From: Ancylobacter oerskovii
GTDB taxonomy: Bacteria; Pseudomonadota; Alphaproteobacteria; Rhizobiales; Xanthobacteraceae
Length of the DNA stretch: 64,000 nucleotides
Direction of reading: 5' to 3'
Assembly (NCBI RefSeq): GCF_018390555.1
Contig: NZ_JAHBGB010000041.1
Span: forward strand, 62,001 to 126,000
Shown: in pieces, positions 27,401 to 35,287 of the stretch
Position numbering within the stretch: position 1 is the first letter of the stretch
Layout: the number at the start of each line of letters is the position of its first letter
Translations under genes and position numbers: made by a program
Notes under the pieces: model-generated
What the model was told of the DNA's origin: nothing
The model's input: the letters and a program-made list of their open reading frames with translations, nothing else
Databases searched by the model: none

Positions 27401-27602
27401 AGACCGGGATGCTGTCGCCCTCGGTGTCGTGCCGTTCGATGGCGGGGGCGAGGTCGATCACCGGCGCGTCGAGCCGGATCGCCACCGCGTCGAGCGCATG
27501 CGCCATGCCCGGCATCAGCGTCGCCGCCGGCAGCAGCGCCAGCAGCAGCACGATGAGCGTATGGACGAGGGCCTGGGGCAGCAGTCGACGGGCAAGGACC
27601 AA
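24456..27602 (-). CDS. Membrane 7TM-PAS-GGDEF-EAL protein with degenerate catalytic motifs
   Basis: A 1048-residue membrane protein. Order: signal segment (about 10-36), an extracytoplasmic 7TMR-DISM-like sensor domain (about 45-185), seven or so membrane helices (about 197-395), a PAS domain (about 410-530), GGDEF (about 540-700), EAL (about 710-965) and a Pro/Ala-rich tail. The GGDEF signature is GGDHF (619-623) with no RxxD inhibitory site; the EAL signature is FEAST, with EAS for EAL at 747-749, and the metal-binding Asn of the LNVS-like stretch is Asp (VTVDISS), although DDFGTG is intact. It may be a cyclic-di-GMP receptor rather than an enzyme. Confidence 0.9.
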   Translation of the reverse strand: MVLARRLLPQALVHTLIVLLLALLPAATLMPGMAHALDAVAIRLDAPVIDLAPAIERHDTEGDSIPVSTVPGADGIVRRFEVRAVAPTAQGSKWAVFALANNTDEQVDRLIVAPHYRMVGSGVFWPDLGNRRILNLTPSQGFRPELQSASDADVYLVTLDPGTTVTLVAELADGNLPQLQLWEPETFKDKVNSFTLYNGIVIGIAGLLALFLTILFVVKGSAMFPAAALLAWAVLGYIGLDFGFWSKVFGISPLAQQFWRAAGEAILAATLVVFLFAYLNLNRWHVRYMHITAGWLVFLVALVGLALLDPSAAAGIARPSLLVVSVMGFAVVVWLSLHRYDRAVLIIPTLFLLMVWVITAGMAVSGRIGNDLVAPALLGGLVLIVMLIGFTVMQHAFAGIGSVAGSAQELERRALAVAGSGDIVWDWDVDADRIHVSPEAEQLLGLKAGALDTEATGWLEIIHPADRDRFRATLDGLLDQRRGRIDQDFRLRSKDGHYLWFNLRARPVVGTDGEVVRCIGTLSDVTDSRTAEERMLHDAVHDNLTGLPNRELFLDRLNSALSFSRSDDTLKPTIMLVDLDRFKQVNASLGMPAGDSILLTVARRLMRLAKQQDTLARLGGDHFALILMSEKDPERVTAFADTLRRTLRAPITFGDREIFITASIGLLLADEQKRTPQEMLKDAELAMYFAKRVGGDRIEVFRPSMRTQKLDRLTLESDLRSALEKGEIGVVYRPVMDLNSRALAGFEASTRWQHPTLGTLGPDDFMTLAEDSGLSVDIGLFVLDAAARQLGAWQRAMRGEPIFVTVDISSRQMLRHDLLQDLKAILARNVVAPGTLKLELSETLAMENPEYAAQILLRMRELGAGLTLDDFGTGYSSLAYLQRFPFDTIKVDRTFVKALGRNGNKAQRPVILRTIVTMAHDLGMEIVAEGVESEPTAAALAKLGCRFGLGPLFGETMTAEEARRLLQPDASPTSLLERGRLLRRGGGKPEAKAGEKPADKPAPASPVAARPAASPQPRPAAARPAAAPPAPPPTEPSRPAGPAPAKAS

Positions 27603-27731
27603 AAACGGACTCTCCTGAGACGGCGCGGCGCGCCCTGCGAGCGCGGCGCGCCACGATGAGTAACGGCGCGAGACGGCGGGGGCAAGGCACGCTGGGGAAA
27701 CCGGTCCCGCGCGTCCGTCCCGCCGGTTCCC

Positions 27732-28703
27732 TCAGCCCGAGGGGCCGCCCGCCCATTTGCGCAGGATCGCTTCCGCCTTCTGCCGCTCCTGCGGCGTCAG
27801 CGAGGCGATCAGCTTGTCGAGCTCGGCATCCTTCGCGCCGCCCTGCGACTGCGCGACCTTGTACCAGGCGGCGGCGAGCGGCTTGTCCTGCCCGACGCCG
27901 CGCCCGCTGGAGAGCATGCGCGCATAGCGGTTCTGGGCGATGGCGTTGCCGGCCAGCGCCGCCTTGCGGAACAGGGTGGCGGCACGCTCCTCGTCCTTGG
28001 GCATGCCGAAGCCGTTGAACACCGCAATGGCGTATTCGGTGGTGGCGACGACATGGCCGACCTCGTCGGCCCGCCGCAGCAGGCGCGCCGATTCGATGGC
28101 GTCGCGCGGCACGCCGCGGCCCTCGCGATAGAGGATGGCGAGGGCGTAGAGCGCGTCCGGCTCGTCCTTGTCCGCCGCCTTGCGGAACCAGTCGGCCGCC
28201 TTTGCCGGGTCCTTCGGCGCCGCCTCGCCCTCCAGATAGAGCAGGCCGAGATTATAGGCGGCGGGCGCGCTGCCCTTCTCGGCCGCCTCGCGCAGCTGCG
28301 GCACCGCCTCGCCCTTGAGCTGGGCGTTGTTGCCGGCTTCCTTGAGCTTCAGCGAGGCGATGGCGAACAGGGCGTCGGCATTGCCCCTGCTGGCGGCGGC
28401 CTCGTACCACTGGCGGGCGGCCGCCTTGTCCTCGAACACGCCGTAGCCCTGGGAGAGGATCTGCCCCGCCAGCACCATGGCGACCGGATCCTGGGCGGTG
28501 TTCGCCCGCTCGACCGCCAGCTTCAGCGCCGTGGCATAGTCGCCGCGCTGGAAGGCGCCATAGGCGGCGTCGAGCGGCGGACCGTTCTTGTCCGGTGCCG
28601 GCGCCGCAGCCGGTTGCTGCTGCTGCGGTGCCTGTGCGTGAGCGGGGCCGGCGGCGAGGGCGAGCGCCGCCACGGCCGCGAGGGCGGCGTGCCGCGCCCG
28701 CAT
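27732..28703 (-). CDS. Exported Sel1-repeat protein
   Basis: A 323-residue protein with a signal peptide (about 1-24, ending PAHAQA), a Gln/Ala/Pro linker and at least five Sel1-like repeats of about 36 residues, for example AAYNLGLLYLEGEAAPKDPA and ALYALAILYREGRGVPRDA. Sel1 proteins are scaffolds for protein complexes in the envelope. Its start overlaps the thiamine-synthase-like gene stop by one base (TGATG), so the two form a coupled pair. The partner complex is unknown. Confidence 0.88.
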   Translation of the reverse strand: MRARHAALAAVAALALAAGPAHAQAPQQQQPAAAPAPDKNGPPLDAAYGAFQRGDYATALKLAVERANTAQDPVAMVLAGQILSQGYGVFEDKAAARQWYEAAASRGNADALFAIASLKLKEAGNNAQLKGEAVPQLREAAEKGSAPAAYNLGLLYLEGEAAPKDPAKAADWFRKAADKDEPDALYALAILYREGRGVPRDAIESARLLRRADEVGHVVATTEYAIAVFNGFGMPKDEERAATLFRKAALAGNAIAQNRYARMLSSGRGVGQDKPLAAAWYKVAQSQGGAKDAELDKLIASLTPQERQKAEAILRKWAGGPSG

Positions 28704-29338
28704 CAGAACGCTCCCGCCGGCGCGAGCCGATCGGCGAGGGCGCGCGCGCCGTTCTCCGGGTCGTCGAGCAGCAGGTTGTCGACGGCGATGAAGTCGGCAC
28801 CGACGGCCACCAGCACCTCGACCTCCTCCAGCGTGCGGGCATAGGCGACGCAGGGAGTCTCGAAGATCTCCGCCCACCACTGCGCCCGCTCGCGCGTGGT
28901 CTCGAAGGGCGAGCGGCGTCCCTGCGGGTCCGGTTCGCCGAACATCACGTAGTCGGCACCGCTCTCGCCGGCGCTCATGGCGTCGTGGCGGGTCCGAAGG
29001 TCGCCGACGCCGGCGATGCCGTCCGGCCGCATGGCGGCGAGCGCGCCCTTCAGCGCGGCGATGCCGGCGGCATGCACGCCATCCGCCTTTGTCGCGGCGA
29101 CCAGTGCCGCATTGCCGTCGATGAGGCAGGCGGCGCCGGCCTCCTGGCCGGCGGCGACGAGGTCGCGCAGTCCGCTCGCGCCCGCCTCGCCGGGGCGGAT
29201 CAGTACCGCGGCGAGATCGGCATGGGCGGTGACGTCGCGCAGCTGCGCCAGCAGCGGGCCGGGCTCGCCGGCGAGCGGCGGCAACAGCAGGTAAAGGCGC
29301 GGGGCGGGCGGAGCGGTGATGGTGTCGGATCGGGCCAT
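28703..29338 (-). CDS. ThiE/TenI-like protein, catalytic role doubtful
   Basis: A 211-residue TIM-barrel protein of the thiamine phosphate synthase superfamily, recognised by the pattern DGVHAAGIAALKGA, GVGDLRTRHDAMSAGESGADYVMFGEP and the terminal VAVDNLLLD region. Several residues normally used for pyrophosphate and HMP-PP binding in ThiE are not visible (for example the NDR motif reads DGN and the early QxRxK motif is absent). It may be a TenI-like paralogue with another role. It is coupled to the downstream Sel1 gene and has no other thiamine genes near it. Confidence 0.7.
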   Translation of the reverse strand: MARSDTITAPPAPRLYLLLPPLAGEPGPLLAQLRDVTAHADLAAVLIRPGEAGASGLRDLVAAGQEAGAACLIDGNAALVAATKADGVHAAGIAALKGALAAMRPDGIAGVGDLRTRHDAMSAGESGADYVMFGEPDPQGRRSPFETTRERAQWWAEIFETPCVAYARTLEEVEVLVAVGADFIAVDNLLLDDPENGARALADRLAPAGAF

Positions 29339-29642
29339 GTTCGAGCCATGTCGCAGGATGGCGGCGAAAGCACGGCCGAAACGCGCGTCCCGGCCGGAGC
29401 CGAGTCCTAAAACAGTTCCGCGGAATTTGAAATGACTTCCCCCGGGCGGGCCGTCCCGATGCGGGCCGTCGCCGGCGCGGCGAGGGCTGATTCACCTTTG
29501 CGTATATAGACTTGTCATACTGCGCTTTTCCGTCGCCGCTGGGCTTGGGCGATGCTAAGCAAAGGGCAGCCGCACCTGCCGCACGGCGCCGGTCCATTGC
29601 CGGGAGCGTCCGTGGTCACGGCCCAATGCCGGTGGAGGAAAC
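29339..29642. other. Divergent intergenic region before the glycine-rich protein
   Basis: A 304-base region between divergent genes with no supported gene. It contains a perfect 10-bp palindrome TTCCGCGGAA (29416-29425) about 78 bases upstream of the ThiE-like start, a possible operator, and an AT-richer stretch near 29495-29530 that could hold the promoter of the rightward gene. Confidence 0.4.
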
Positions 29643-32159
29643 ATGTCCGTCCCTTCGTCCCGTGCCTTTCGCGTCCCCCCGGTCGCGCTGCTGGCGCTTG
29701 CCGGCGGCCTTGCCGCGCTTCCGGCGGCGGTCGTCGCGCAGACCGCGCCGCCCGCCAGCCAGGCCCAGTCCCCCACGGCGGCCGTCGGCCTGTCCTGGCC
29801 GCGCAGCGTGACCATCGGCAGCGACGCCCTCGCCATCTACCAGCCGCTGGTCGAGAGCTGGGACGGCGACCGCATCAGCGGCCGCGCCGCCGTCGCCTAT
29901 GGTCCTTCCTCGGGAACGCCGACCTACGGCATCGCGCATTTCACCGCCCGCGTCGCGGTCGACAAGCCGGCGCGGCTGGCGCAGCTGTCCAACATCTCCG
30001 TCACCAGCGTCGACGTGCCGACCAAGCCGGACCTCGACAGCCGCATCCTCTCGGCATTGCAGGCGCGCATCCCGGCCGAGGGCCTGACGGTGGCGCTCGA
30101 CCATCTGCTGACCAGCTACGCCGCCAACAAGCAGCTCACCAAGGAGATGGAGCAGCCGGTCGAGAACACCGCGCCGAAGCTGCTGTTCGTCGACAAGCCG
30201 ACCTTGCTGGTGCAGGTCGCCGGTTCGCCGGTGCTGCGGGCGGTGAACGGGGCGCAGGGCTTCCAGCGGGTCATCAACGCCCATCCGCTGCTGCTCGCGG
30301 ACGGATCGGGCAATTTCTACCTGCAGGCGGCGGATTACTGGTACGAGGCCAAGGCGATCGAGGGGCCGTGGGCGGTGCTGGCCCAGCCTTCCGACGCGCT
30401 GCAGGCCGCCGGCTCGATGGCCAATTACGCGCAGCAGGCGGAAAGCCTGCTGCCGGCCGACGGCAAGAAGCCGCCGCAGCCGCCGGCGATCATCGTCTCC
30501 ACCGCGCCGGCCGAGCTCGTCGTCACCGCCGGCGCCCCCACCATGGAGCCGGTGGGCGGCACCTCGCTGCTGCGCATGTCCAATGCCGACCATGCGGTGA
30601 TCATGGACCCGGACAGCAACGCCTATTACGTGCTGGTTTCCGGCCGCTGGTTCCGCGGCGCCAGCCTCCAGGGTCCCTGGAGCTTCGTGGCGGGCGGCCA
30701 GCTGCCGGCGCAGTTCAAGAGCATCTCGGCCACCGATCCGGTGGCGAACGCGCTGGTCGCGGTGCCCGGCACGCCGCAGGCGAAGGAGGCGGTGATCTCC
30801 ACCCTGGTGCCGCAGACCGCCAGCGTGGCGCGCACCACCCAGCTGACCATCCAGTATGACGGCGGCAGCCCGAAATTCGTGCCGATCCGGGGCACCGAGC
30901 TCAATTATGCCGAGAACACCCGCACCCCGGTGATCCAGCTCGACGCCACCCGCTACTACGCGCTGTTCCAGGGCGCCTGGTTCGTGGCGGCGGCGCCGAC
31001 CGGCCCGTGGGTGATCACCGACGTGGTGCCGGCGGCGATCTACACCATCCCGGTCTCCTCGCCGCTGCATTACGTGACCTATGTCCGCGTCTACGCCTCG
31101 ACCTCGGACGCGGTGACGGTCGGCTACACGCCCGGCTATCTCGGCGTGGTGGTGGCGCCGGGCGGCACCGTGGTCTACGGCACCGGCTATAGCTGCGTCG
31201 GCTATGTCGGCACCTACTGGTATGGCTGCCCGGACACCTATGGCTACAACGCCGCCTTCGCCTGGACCGAGGGCTTCGCCTTCGGCTTCGCCGCCGGCTA
31301 TGCCTGGGGCGCCATGTCGCCGTGGTGGGGTCCCTATTGGGGCGTCGGGCCGTGGGGCGGGCCCTGGGCGGGCGTGAACGTCAACCAGACCAACATCTAT
31401 GGCCGCTGGGGCGGCAGCGCTACCGTCACCCATGCCTGGGGCTACAATCCCTGGACCGGCAATGAATGGGCGGCCAACCGGTTCAACGGCGTCACCGCCC
31501 GCGGCACCGACTTCGCCGGCCGCTCGGGCGGCGCCTTCAATCCGTGGAACGGCAATTTCGCCGGCGGCCGCGAGGGCGGCTACTACAACCCGCACACCGG
31601 CGCCTTCGGCGGCGCCCGTGCCGGCGCGGTGGGCAACAGCTACACCGGCAATTTCGCCGCCGGCCGCCAGTCGGCGGGCTATAATCCCTCGACCGGCATC
31701 GGCCATGCCTCCGAGACCGGAGTCACCCGCGACAACGGGAAGGGGAACGTCGACAGCCGCGGCGTCGCCGGCAACGTCCATTCCGGCAATGCCGTCGCCT
31801 GGAACAACGGCCACGTCTACACCGACCATGACGGTTCCATCCACCAGTACTCGGACGGCAACTGGCAGCATCAGGCCTCCGACGGCAGCTGGCAGCGCGA
31901 CACCGACGCCGGCCAGATCGGCCGGCTGAACGATCAGCGCCAGTTCCAGGGCTGGGGCGACCAGCGCGTCGACGACTTCGCCCGCGCCGGCGGCTGGGGC
32001 GGCGGCGATTTCGATCGCGGCGGCTTCGGTGGTGGCGGCTTCGACCGTGGCGGCTTTGGCGGCGGCGGTTTCGGCGGCGGTGGCTTCGACCGCGGCGGGT
32101 TCGGGGGAGGCGGCTTCGGCGGCTTCCATGGCGGCGGGTTCGGCGGCTTCCGCCGCTGA
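29643..32159 (+). CDS. Large secreted Gly/Trp/Tyr-rich protein of unknown function
   Basis: An 838-residue protein with a signal peptide (about 1-33). Residues 45-450 contain two or three related segments with DxxxYYxLxxGxWFxxxxxxGPW (for example NAYYVLVSGRWFRGASLQGP and RYYALFQGAWFVAAAPTGPW), suggesting a repeated beta module. A Gly/Tyr/Trp-rich region follows (about 490-590), then asparagine/glycine repeats, and the last 55 residues are FGGGGFDRGG-type repeats. Homologues in this group are often called carbohydrate-binding family V/XII proteins; I cannot confirm carbohydrate binding. GAGG precedes the ATG. Confidence 0.75.
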   Translation: MSVPSSRAFRVPPVALLALAGGLAALPAAVVAQTAPPASQAQSPTAAVGLSWPRSVTIGSDALAIYQPLVESWDGDRISGRAAVAYGPSSGTPTYGIAHFTARVAVDKPARLAQLSNISVTSVDVPTKPDLDSRILSALQARIPAEGLTVALDHLLTSYAANKQLTKEMEQPVENTAPKLLFVDKPTLLVQVAGSPVLRAVNGAQGFQRVINAHPLLLADGSGNFYLQAADYWYEAKAIEGPWAVLAQPSDALQAAGSMANYAQQAESLLPADGKKPPQPPAIIVSTAPAELVVTAGAPTMEPVGGTSLLRMSNADHAVIMDPDSNAYYVLVSGRWFRGASLQGPWSFVAGGQLPAQFKSISATDPVANALVAVPGTPQAKEAVISTLVPQTASVARTTQLTIQYDGGSPKFVPIRGTELNYAENTRTPVIQLDATRYYALFQGAWFVAAAPTGPWVITDVVPAAIYTIPVSSPLHYVTYVRVYASTSDAVTVGYTPGYLGVVVAPGGTVVYGTGYSCVGYVGTYWYGCPDTYGYNAAFAWTEGFAFGFAAGYAWGAMSPWWGPYWGVGPWGGPWAGVNVNQTNIYGRWGGSATVTHAWGYNPWTGNEWAANRFNGVTARGTDFAGRSGGAFNPWNGNFAGGREGGYYNPHTGAFGGARAGAVGNSYTGNFAAGRQSAGYNPSTGIGHASETGVTRDNGKGNVDSRGVAGNVHSGNAVAWNNGHVYTDHDGSIHQYSDGNWQHQASDGSWQRDTDAGQIGRLNDQRQFQGWGDQRVDDFARAGGWGGGDFDRGGFGGGGFDRGGFGGGGFGGGGFDRGGFGGGGFGGFHGGGFGGFRR

Positions 32160-32214
32160 ACGCGGATGCCTTTCCTTCCTCTCCCGCCCGAACTCGACGG
32201 GGTCTCTCGCTGAT

Positions 32215-32340
32215 GACGTCATGCCCGGGCGCGTCCCGGGCATCCACGTCTGTCTTCGAACGCCGCCGCTGTCTTCGAACGCCGCCGCTCCGGTTGGGCC
32301 GAAAGGCGTGGATGGCCGGACCAGGTCCGGCCATGACGTC
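32215..32340. repeat. Inverted pair of palindromic intergenic repeats with a tandem 19-mer between them
   Basis: Module one (32215-32250) starts GACGTCATG, has a CCCGGG-CGCGT-CCCGGG palindrome and ends CATCCACG. Module two (32306-32340) is the same design in reverse orientation, with a GGCCGGACC-AGGTCCGGCC palindrome between CGTGGAT and ATGACGTC. Between them TGTCTTCGAACGCCGCCGC is repeated twice (32251-32269 and 32270-32288). They are presumably dispersed palindromic elements of the genome. Confidence 0.75.
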
Positions 32341-32529
32341 GCTCTGCCTTCCCCGGCGAAACCGCGACGCGCATGACGGTCGAGCGGCCGGCGGCGTCCT
32401 GTCGCGTCGAACTGCGATCTGCCCGTCTTCCCCCCGCTGGGGAGAGGGAGAGCCCCATCGCGGACCGGCCTCTGTCTTCACGAGCGATCTGGCAACGCCG
32501 GTCCCGCCGAATCCCCCAAGCGTCCCCCA

Positions 32530-32557
32530 AACGAAAACGCCGCCCCGAAGGGCGGCG
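32530..32557 (-). terminator. Intrinsic terminator of the class I aldolase gene
   Basis: On the minus strand an 8-bp stem (CGCCGCCC, 32538-32545, with GGGCGGCG, 32550-32557) with a four-base loop is followed by TTTTCGTTT. It lies about 30 bases past the aldolase stop codon. Confidence 0.88.
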
Positions 32558-32587
32558 TCCTGTCGCGATGCGTGGGGAAGACGGCGA

Positions 32588-33610
32588 TCAGGCCGCCTTC
32601 TTCTCCTCGTCGGCGGCCCATTTACCCAGCGCGGCCAGATAGTTCATCTTGGCGCGGTGGGTGAAGGCGGCCTGGCCGGCGGCGACGTTCTCGGCCTTGC
32701 CCGACCACGCCTTCTGCGGCGCCGCCTGCAACGCGCGGCCATAGGAGAAGGTGAGGTTCCACGGCAGGTTGCCGATCTTGATCATCGCGTCGAGATGGCC
32801 GGTGGCCGCCTCGTCCGACTGGCCGCCGGAGAGGAAGGCGATGCCCGGCACGGCGGAGGGCACGCAGTTCTTCAGGCAGCGGATGGTCTTCTCCGCCACT
32901 TCCTCATAGGAGACCTGCTTGGGCGACTTCATGCCCGGCACGATCATGTTCGGCTTCAGCACCATGCCCTCGAGGCGGATGCGGGCATAGAACAGCTGCT
33001 GGAATACTTCCTTCAGCACCCATTCGGTGACGTCGTAGCAGCGGTCGATGTCGTGGTCGCCGTCCATCAGCACTTCCGGCTCGACGATCGGCACGATGTT
33101 GGCCTCCTGGCACAGCGCCGCATAGCGGGCGAGCGCCTGGGCGTTGGCGAGGATCGAGGTGTAGCTCGGAATATGCGGCCCGATGTCGATCACCGCGCGC
33201 CACTTCGCGAAGCGGGCGCCGAGGTCGTAATATTCCTTCAGGCGGCCGCCGAGGCCGTCGAGGCCCTCGGTGATGGTCTCGCCCGGGGCGCCCGGCTGCG
33301 GCTTGGCGCCGGCGTCGACCTTGATGCCGGGGATGGAGCCGGCCTTCTGGATCAGCTCGACCAGCGGCGTGCCGTCTTTGGCCTTCTGCCGGATGGTCTC
33401 GTCGAACAGGATGACGCCGGAGATGTACTTGGTCATCGCCTCGTCGGAGCGGAACAGCATCTCGCGATAGTCGCGGCGATTGTCGAAGGTGGATTCGACG
33501 CCGATGGCGTCGAAACGCTTCTTGATGGTGCTGGAGCTTTCATCCGCGGCAAGGATGCCCTTGCCGTTCGCGCACATCTTATACGCTACCTCGTCGAGGC
33601 TGGTCGTCAT
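32588..33610 (-). CDS. Class I fructose-bisphosphate aldolase
   Basis: A 340-residue Schiff-base aldolase of the eukaryotic-like class I family, cleaving fructose-1,6-bisphosphate in glycolysis or making it in gluconeogenesis and the Calvin cycle. The motif PIVEPEVLMDGDHDIDRC and the Schiff-base lysine in MVLKPNMIVPG (Lys219) are intact, as is the N-terminal KGILAADESSSTIKKRF phosphate-binding part. GGGAGA precedes the ATG. It is the last of the minus-strand set tkt, gap, pgk and aldolase but has its own 327-base upstream region. Confidence 0.95.
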   Translation of the reverse strand: MTTSLDEVAYKMCANGKGILAADESSSTIKKRFDAIGVESTFDNRRDYREMLFRSDEAMTKYISGVILFDETIRQKAKDGTPLVELIQKAGSIPGIKVDAGAKPQPGAPGETITEGLDGLGGRLKEYYDLGARFAKWRAVIDIGPHIPSYTSILANAQALARYAALCQEANIVPIVEPEVLMDGDHDIDRCYDVTEWVLKEVFQQLFYARIRLEGMVLKPNMIVPGMKSPKQVSYEEVAEKTIRCLKNCVPSAVPGIAFLSGGQSDEAATGHLDAMIKIGNLPWNLTFSYGRALQAAPQKAWSGKAENVAAGQAAFTHRAKMNYLAALGKWAADEEKKAA

Positions 33611-33937
33611 TCGTCTGTCTCCCGCAAAACGAACTCATGAAAATATCGCCGGCCGAAACCCGCGCGGCCGATCGGCGACGGTTATAGCATCGGCATCCGG
33701 CCTGTCCGCGCCTTGTCGCGCGCGACCGACTGCCGATGCGGCAGTTGGAGCAGGTTCCGCAGGGTTGAACGAGCCCTGCGACGCGAACCGGCCCCAGCAT
33801 CGTGAAACTAGGCCGCCTTGTTGTCGATCAAGGGTGATCGGGGAGGCTCTAGTGGCTTTCAGGCCGGGCGCTGCCGCCCGACCCGACTATACGCCGGGAC
33901 AATGCACCGGCGTGGTTAACGAAAGGCCGAACCCGCC
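33611..33937. other. Upstream region of the aldolase gene
   Basis: This 327-base stretch between pgk and the aldolase gene holds no supported gene. On the minus strand GCTATAA near 33680 may be the -10 box of an aldolase promoter, with the ATG about 70 bases downstream. CCTTG-N9-CAAGG-like dyad symmetry near 33818-33837 may be an operator. No terminator for pgk was recognised. Confidence 0.4.
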
Positions 33938-35137
33938 TCAGCGCCGCAGCGCCTCGACGCCGGGCAGCGGCTTGCCTTCCAGCCATTCGAGGAAGGCGCC
34001 ACCGGCGGTCGAGACATAGGTGAAGCCTTCGGCCGCGCCGGCATGGTTGAGCGCCGCCACCGTGTCGCCGCCGCCGGCCACCGAGAGCAGCTTGCCCTCG
34101 CCGGTCAGCGCCGCCGCCGCCTTGGCCACCGCCACGGTGGCGGCATCGAAGGGGGCGAGCTCGAAGGCGCCGAACGGGCCGTTCCACACCACGGTCCTGG
34201 CGGTCTTCAGCTTGGCGACGACGTTCGCCACCGAGGCCGGGCCGGCATCGAGGATCATCTCGTCGGCCGCCACGCCGTCGACGCCGACCGTGCGGTTGTC
34301 GGCATGCGCCTTGAATTCCCTGGCCACCACCGCGTCGACCGGCAGCACGATCTCGCAGCCGGCGGCCGCCGCCTTCTCGACGATCTCACGGGCGGTGTCG
34401 GCGAGGTCCTTCTCGCACAGCGACTTGCCGACATCCTTGCCCTGCGCGAACAGGAAGGTGTTGGCCATGCCGCCGCCGATGACCAGAAGGTCGACCTTGG
34501 CGACGAGATTGCCGAGCAGTTCCAGCTTCGACGACACCTTGGCGCCGCCGACCACCGCCATCACCGGGCGCTCGGGAGCTTCCAGTGCCTTGGCCAGCGC
34601 CTCGATCTCCACCTGCATGCAGCGTCCGGCATAGGCGGGGAGCAGGTGCGCCAGCCCTTCGGTCGAGGCATGGGCGCGGTGCGCGGTGGCGAAGGCGTCG
34701 TTGACGTAGAGGTCGCCCAGCTTCGCCAGCTCGGCGACGAAGTCGGGGTCGTTCTTCTCCTCGCGCGAGTCGAAGCGGGTGTTCTCCAGGAGCAGCACCC
34801 CGCCGGGCGCGAGCTTGGCGACCGCCGCCTCGGCCACCGCGCCGATGGTGGCGGGGGCGAAGGCGACCGGGCGGCCGAGGCGGGAGGCGACCTCGCCGGC
34901 GATCGGCTCCAGCGACAGCGTGGGATCGGCCCCCTTCGGCCGGCCGAAATGGGCGAGCAGGATCACCTTGCCGCCCTTGTCGGCGATTTCGCGGATGGTG
35001 GGCAGCACGGCCTGGATGCGGGTGTCGTCGGTGACGCGGCCGGCATCCGTGGGCACGTTGAGGTCGACGCGGACCAGCACGCGCTTATTGGCGACGTCGG
35101 CGTCGTCGAGGGTACGGAAGGCGGAGGGAGCGGTCAT
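33938..35137 (-). CDS. pgk: Phosphoglycerate kinase
   Basis: A 399-residue PGK converting 1,3-bisphosphoglycerate and ADP to 3-phosphoglycerate and ATP. The signature [16 protein letters not shown] (about 18-33), the AHFGRPKG motif and the C-terminal nucleotide-binding [13 protein letters not shown] are all present. Length is typical. It lies 151 bases downstream of gap with a terminator in between, so its transcription is probably at least partly independent. Confidence 0.97.
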   Translation of the reverse strand: MTAPSAFRTLDDADVANKRVLVRVDLNVPTDAGRVTDDTRIQAVLPTIREIADKGGKVILLAHFGRPKGADPTLSLEPIAGEVASRLGRPVAFAPATIGAVAEAAVAKLAPGGVLLLENTRFDSREEKNDPDFVAELAKLGDLYVNDAFATAHRAHASTEGLAHLLPAYAGRCMQVEIEALAKALEAPERPVMAVVGGAKVSSKLELLGNLVAKVDLLVIGGGMANTFLFAQGKDVGKSLCEKDLADTAREIVEKAAAAGCEIVLPVDAVVAREFKAHADNRTVGVDGVAADEMILDAGPASVANVVAKLKTARTVVWNGPFGAFELAPFDAATVAVAKAAAALTGEGKLLSVAGGGDTVAALNHAGAAEGFTYVSTAGGAFLEWLEGKPLPGVEALRR

Positions 35138-35242
35138 TGGCGTTCTGTCCGGCTCTGGCGCTTCGGCCTGGTTGCTGGCTCCCGGCGGGGCGCCGGGTTG
35201 TGGTGCCGCAAGGGCAATCGGGAGGCGCCCGCGCGCGCCCGC

Positions 35243-35279
35243 AAACGAAACGGCCGGGCGTCTCGCGACGACCCGGCCG
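35243..35279 (-). terminator. Intrinsic terminator between gap and pgk
   Basis: On the minus strand CGGCCGGG (35272-35279) pairs with CCCGGCCG (35251-35258) and is followed by TTTCGTTTG. It lies directly after the gap stop codon, ahead of pgk. Confidence 0.8.
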
Positions 35280-35287
35280 GTTTGGCG

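Noticed and set aside
24843..27659. Plus-strand 938-residue open frame over the GGDEF-EAL gene
   Set aside because: Antisense to a multi-domain protein with correct domain order; composition is that of an antisense frame.
29616..32243. Minus-strand 875-residue Ala/Gly/Arg-rich frame opposite the glycine-rich secreted gene
   Set aside because: No ribosome-binding site, signal or domain; the plus frame has a signal peptide and repeated modules.
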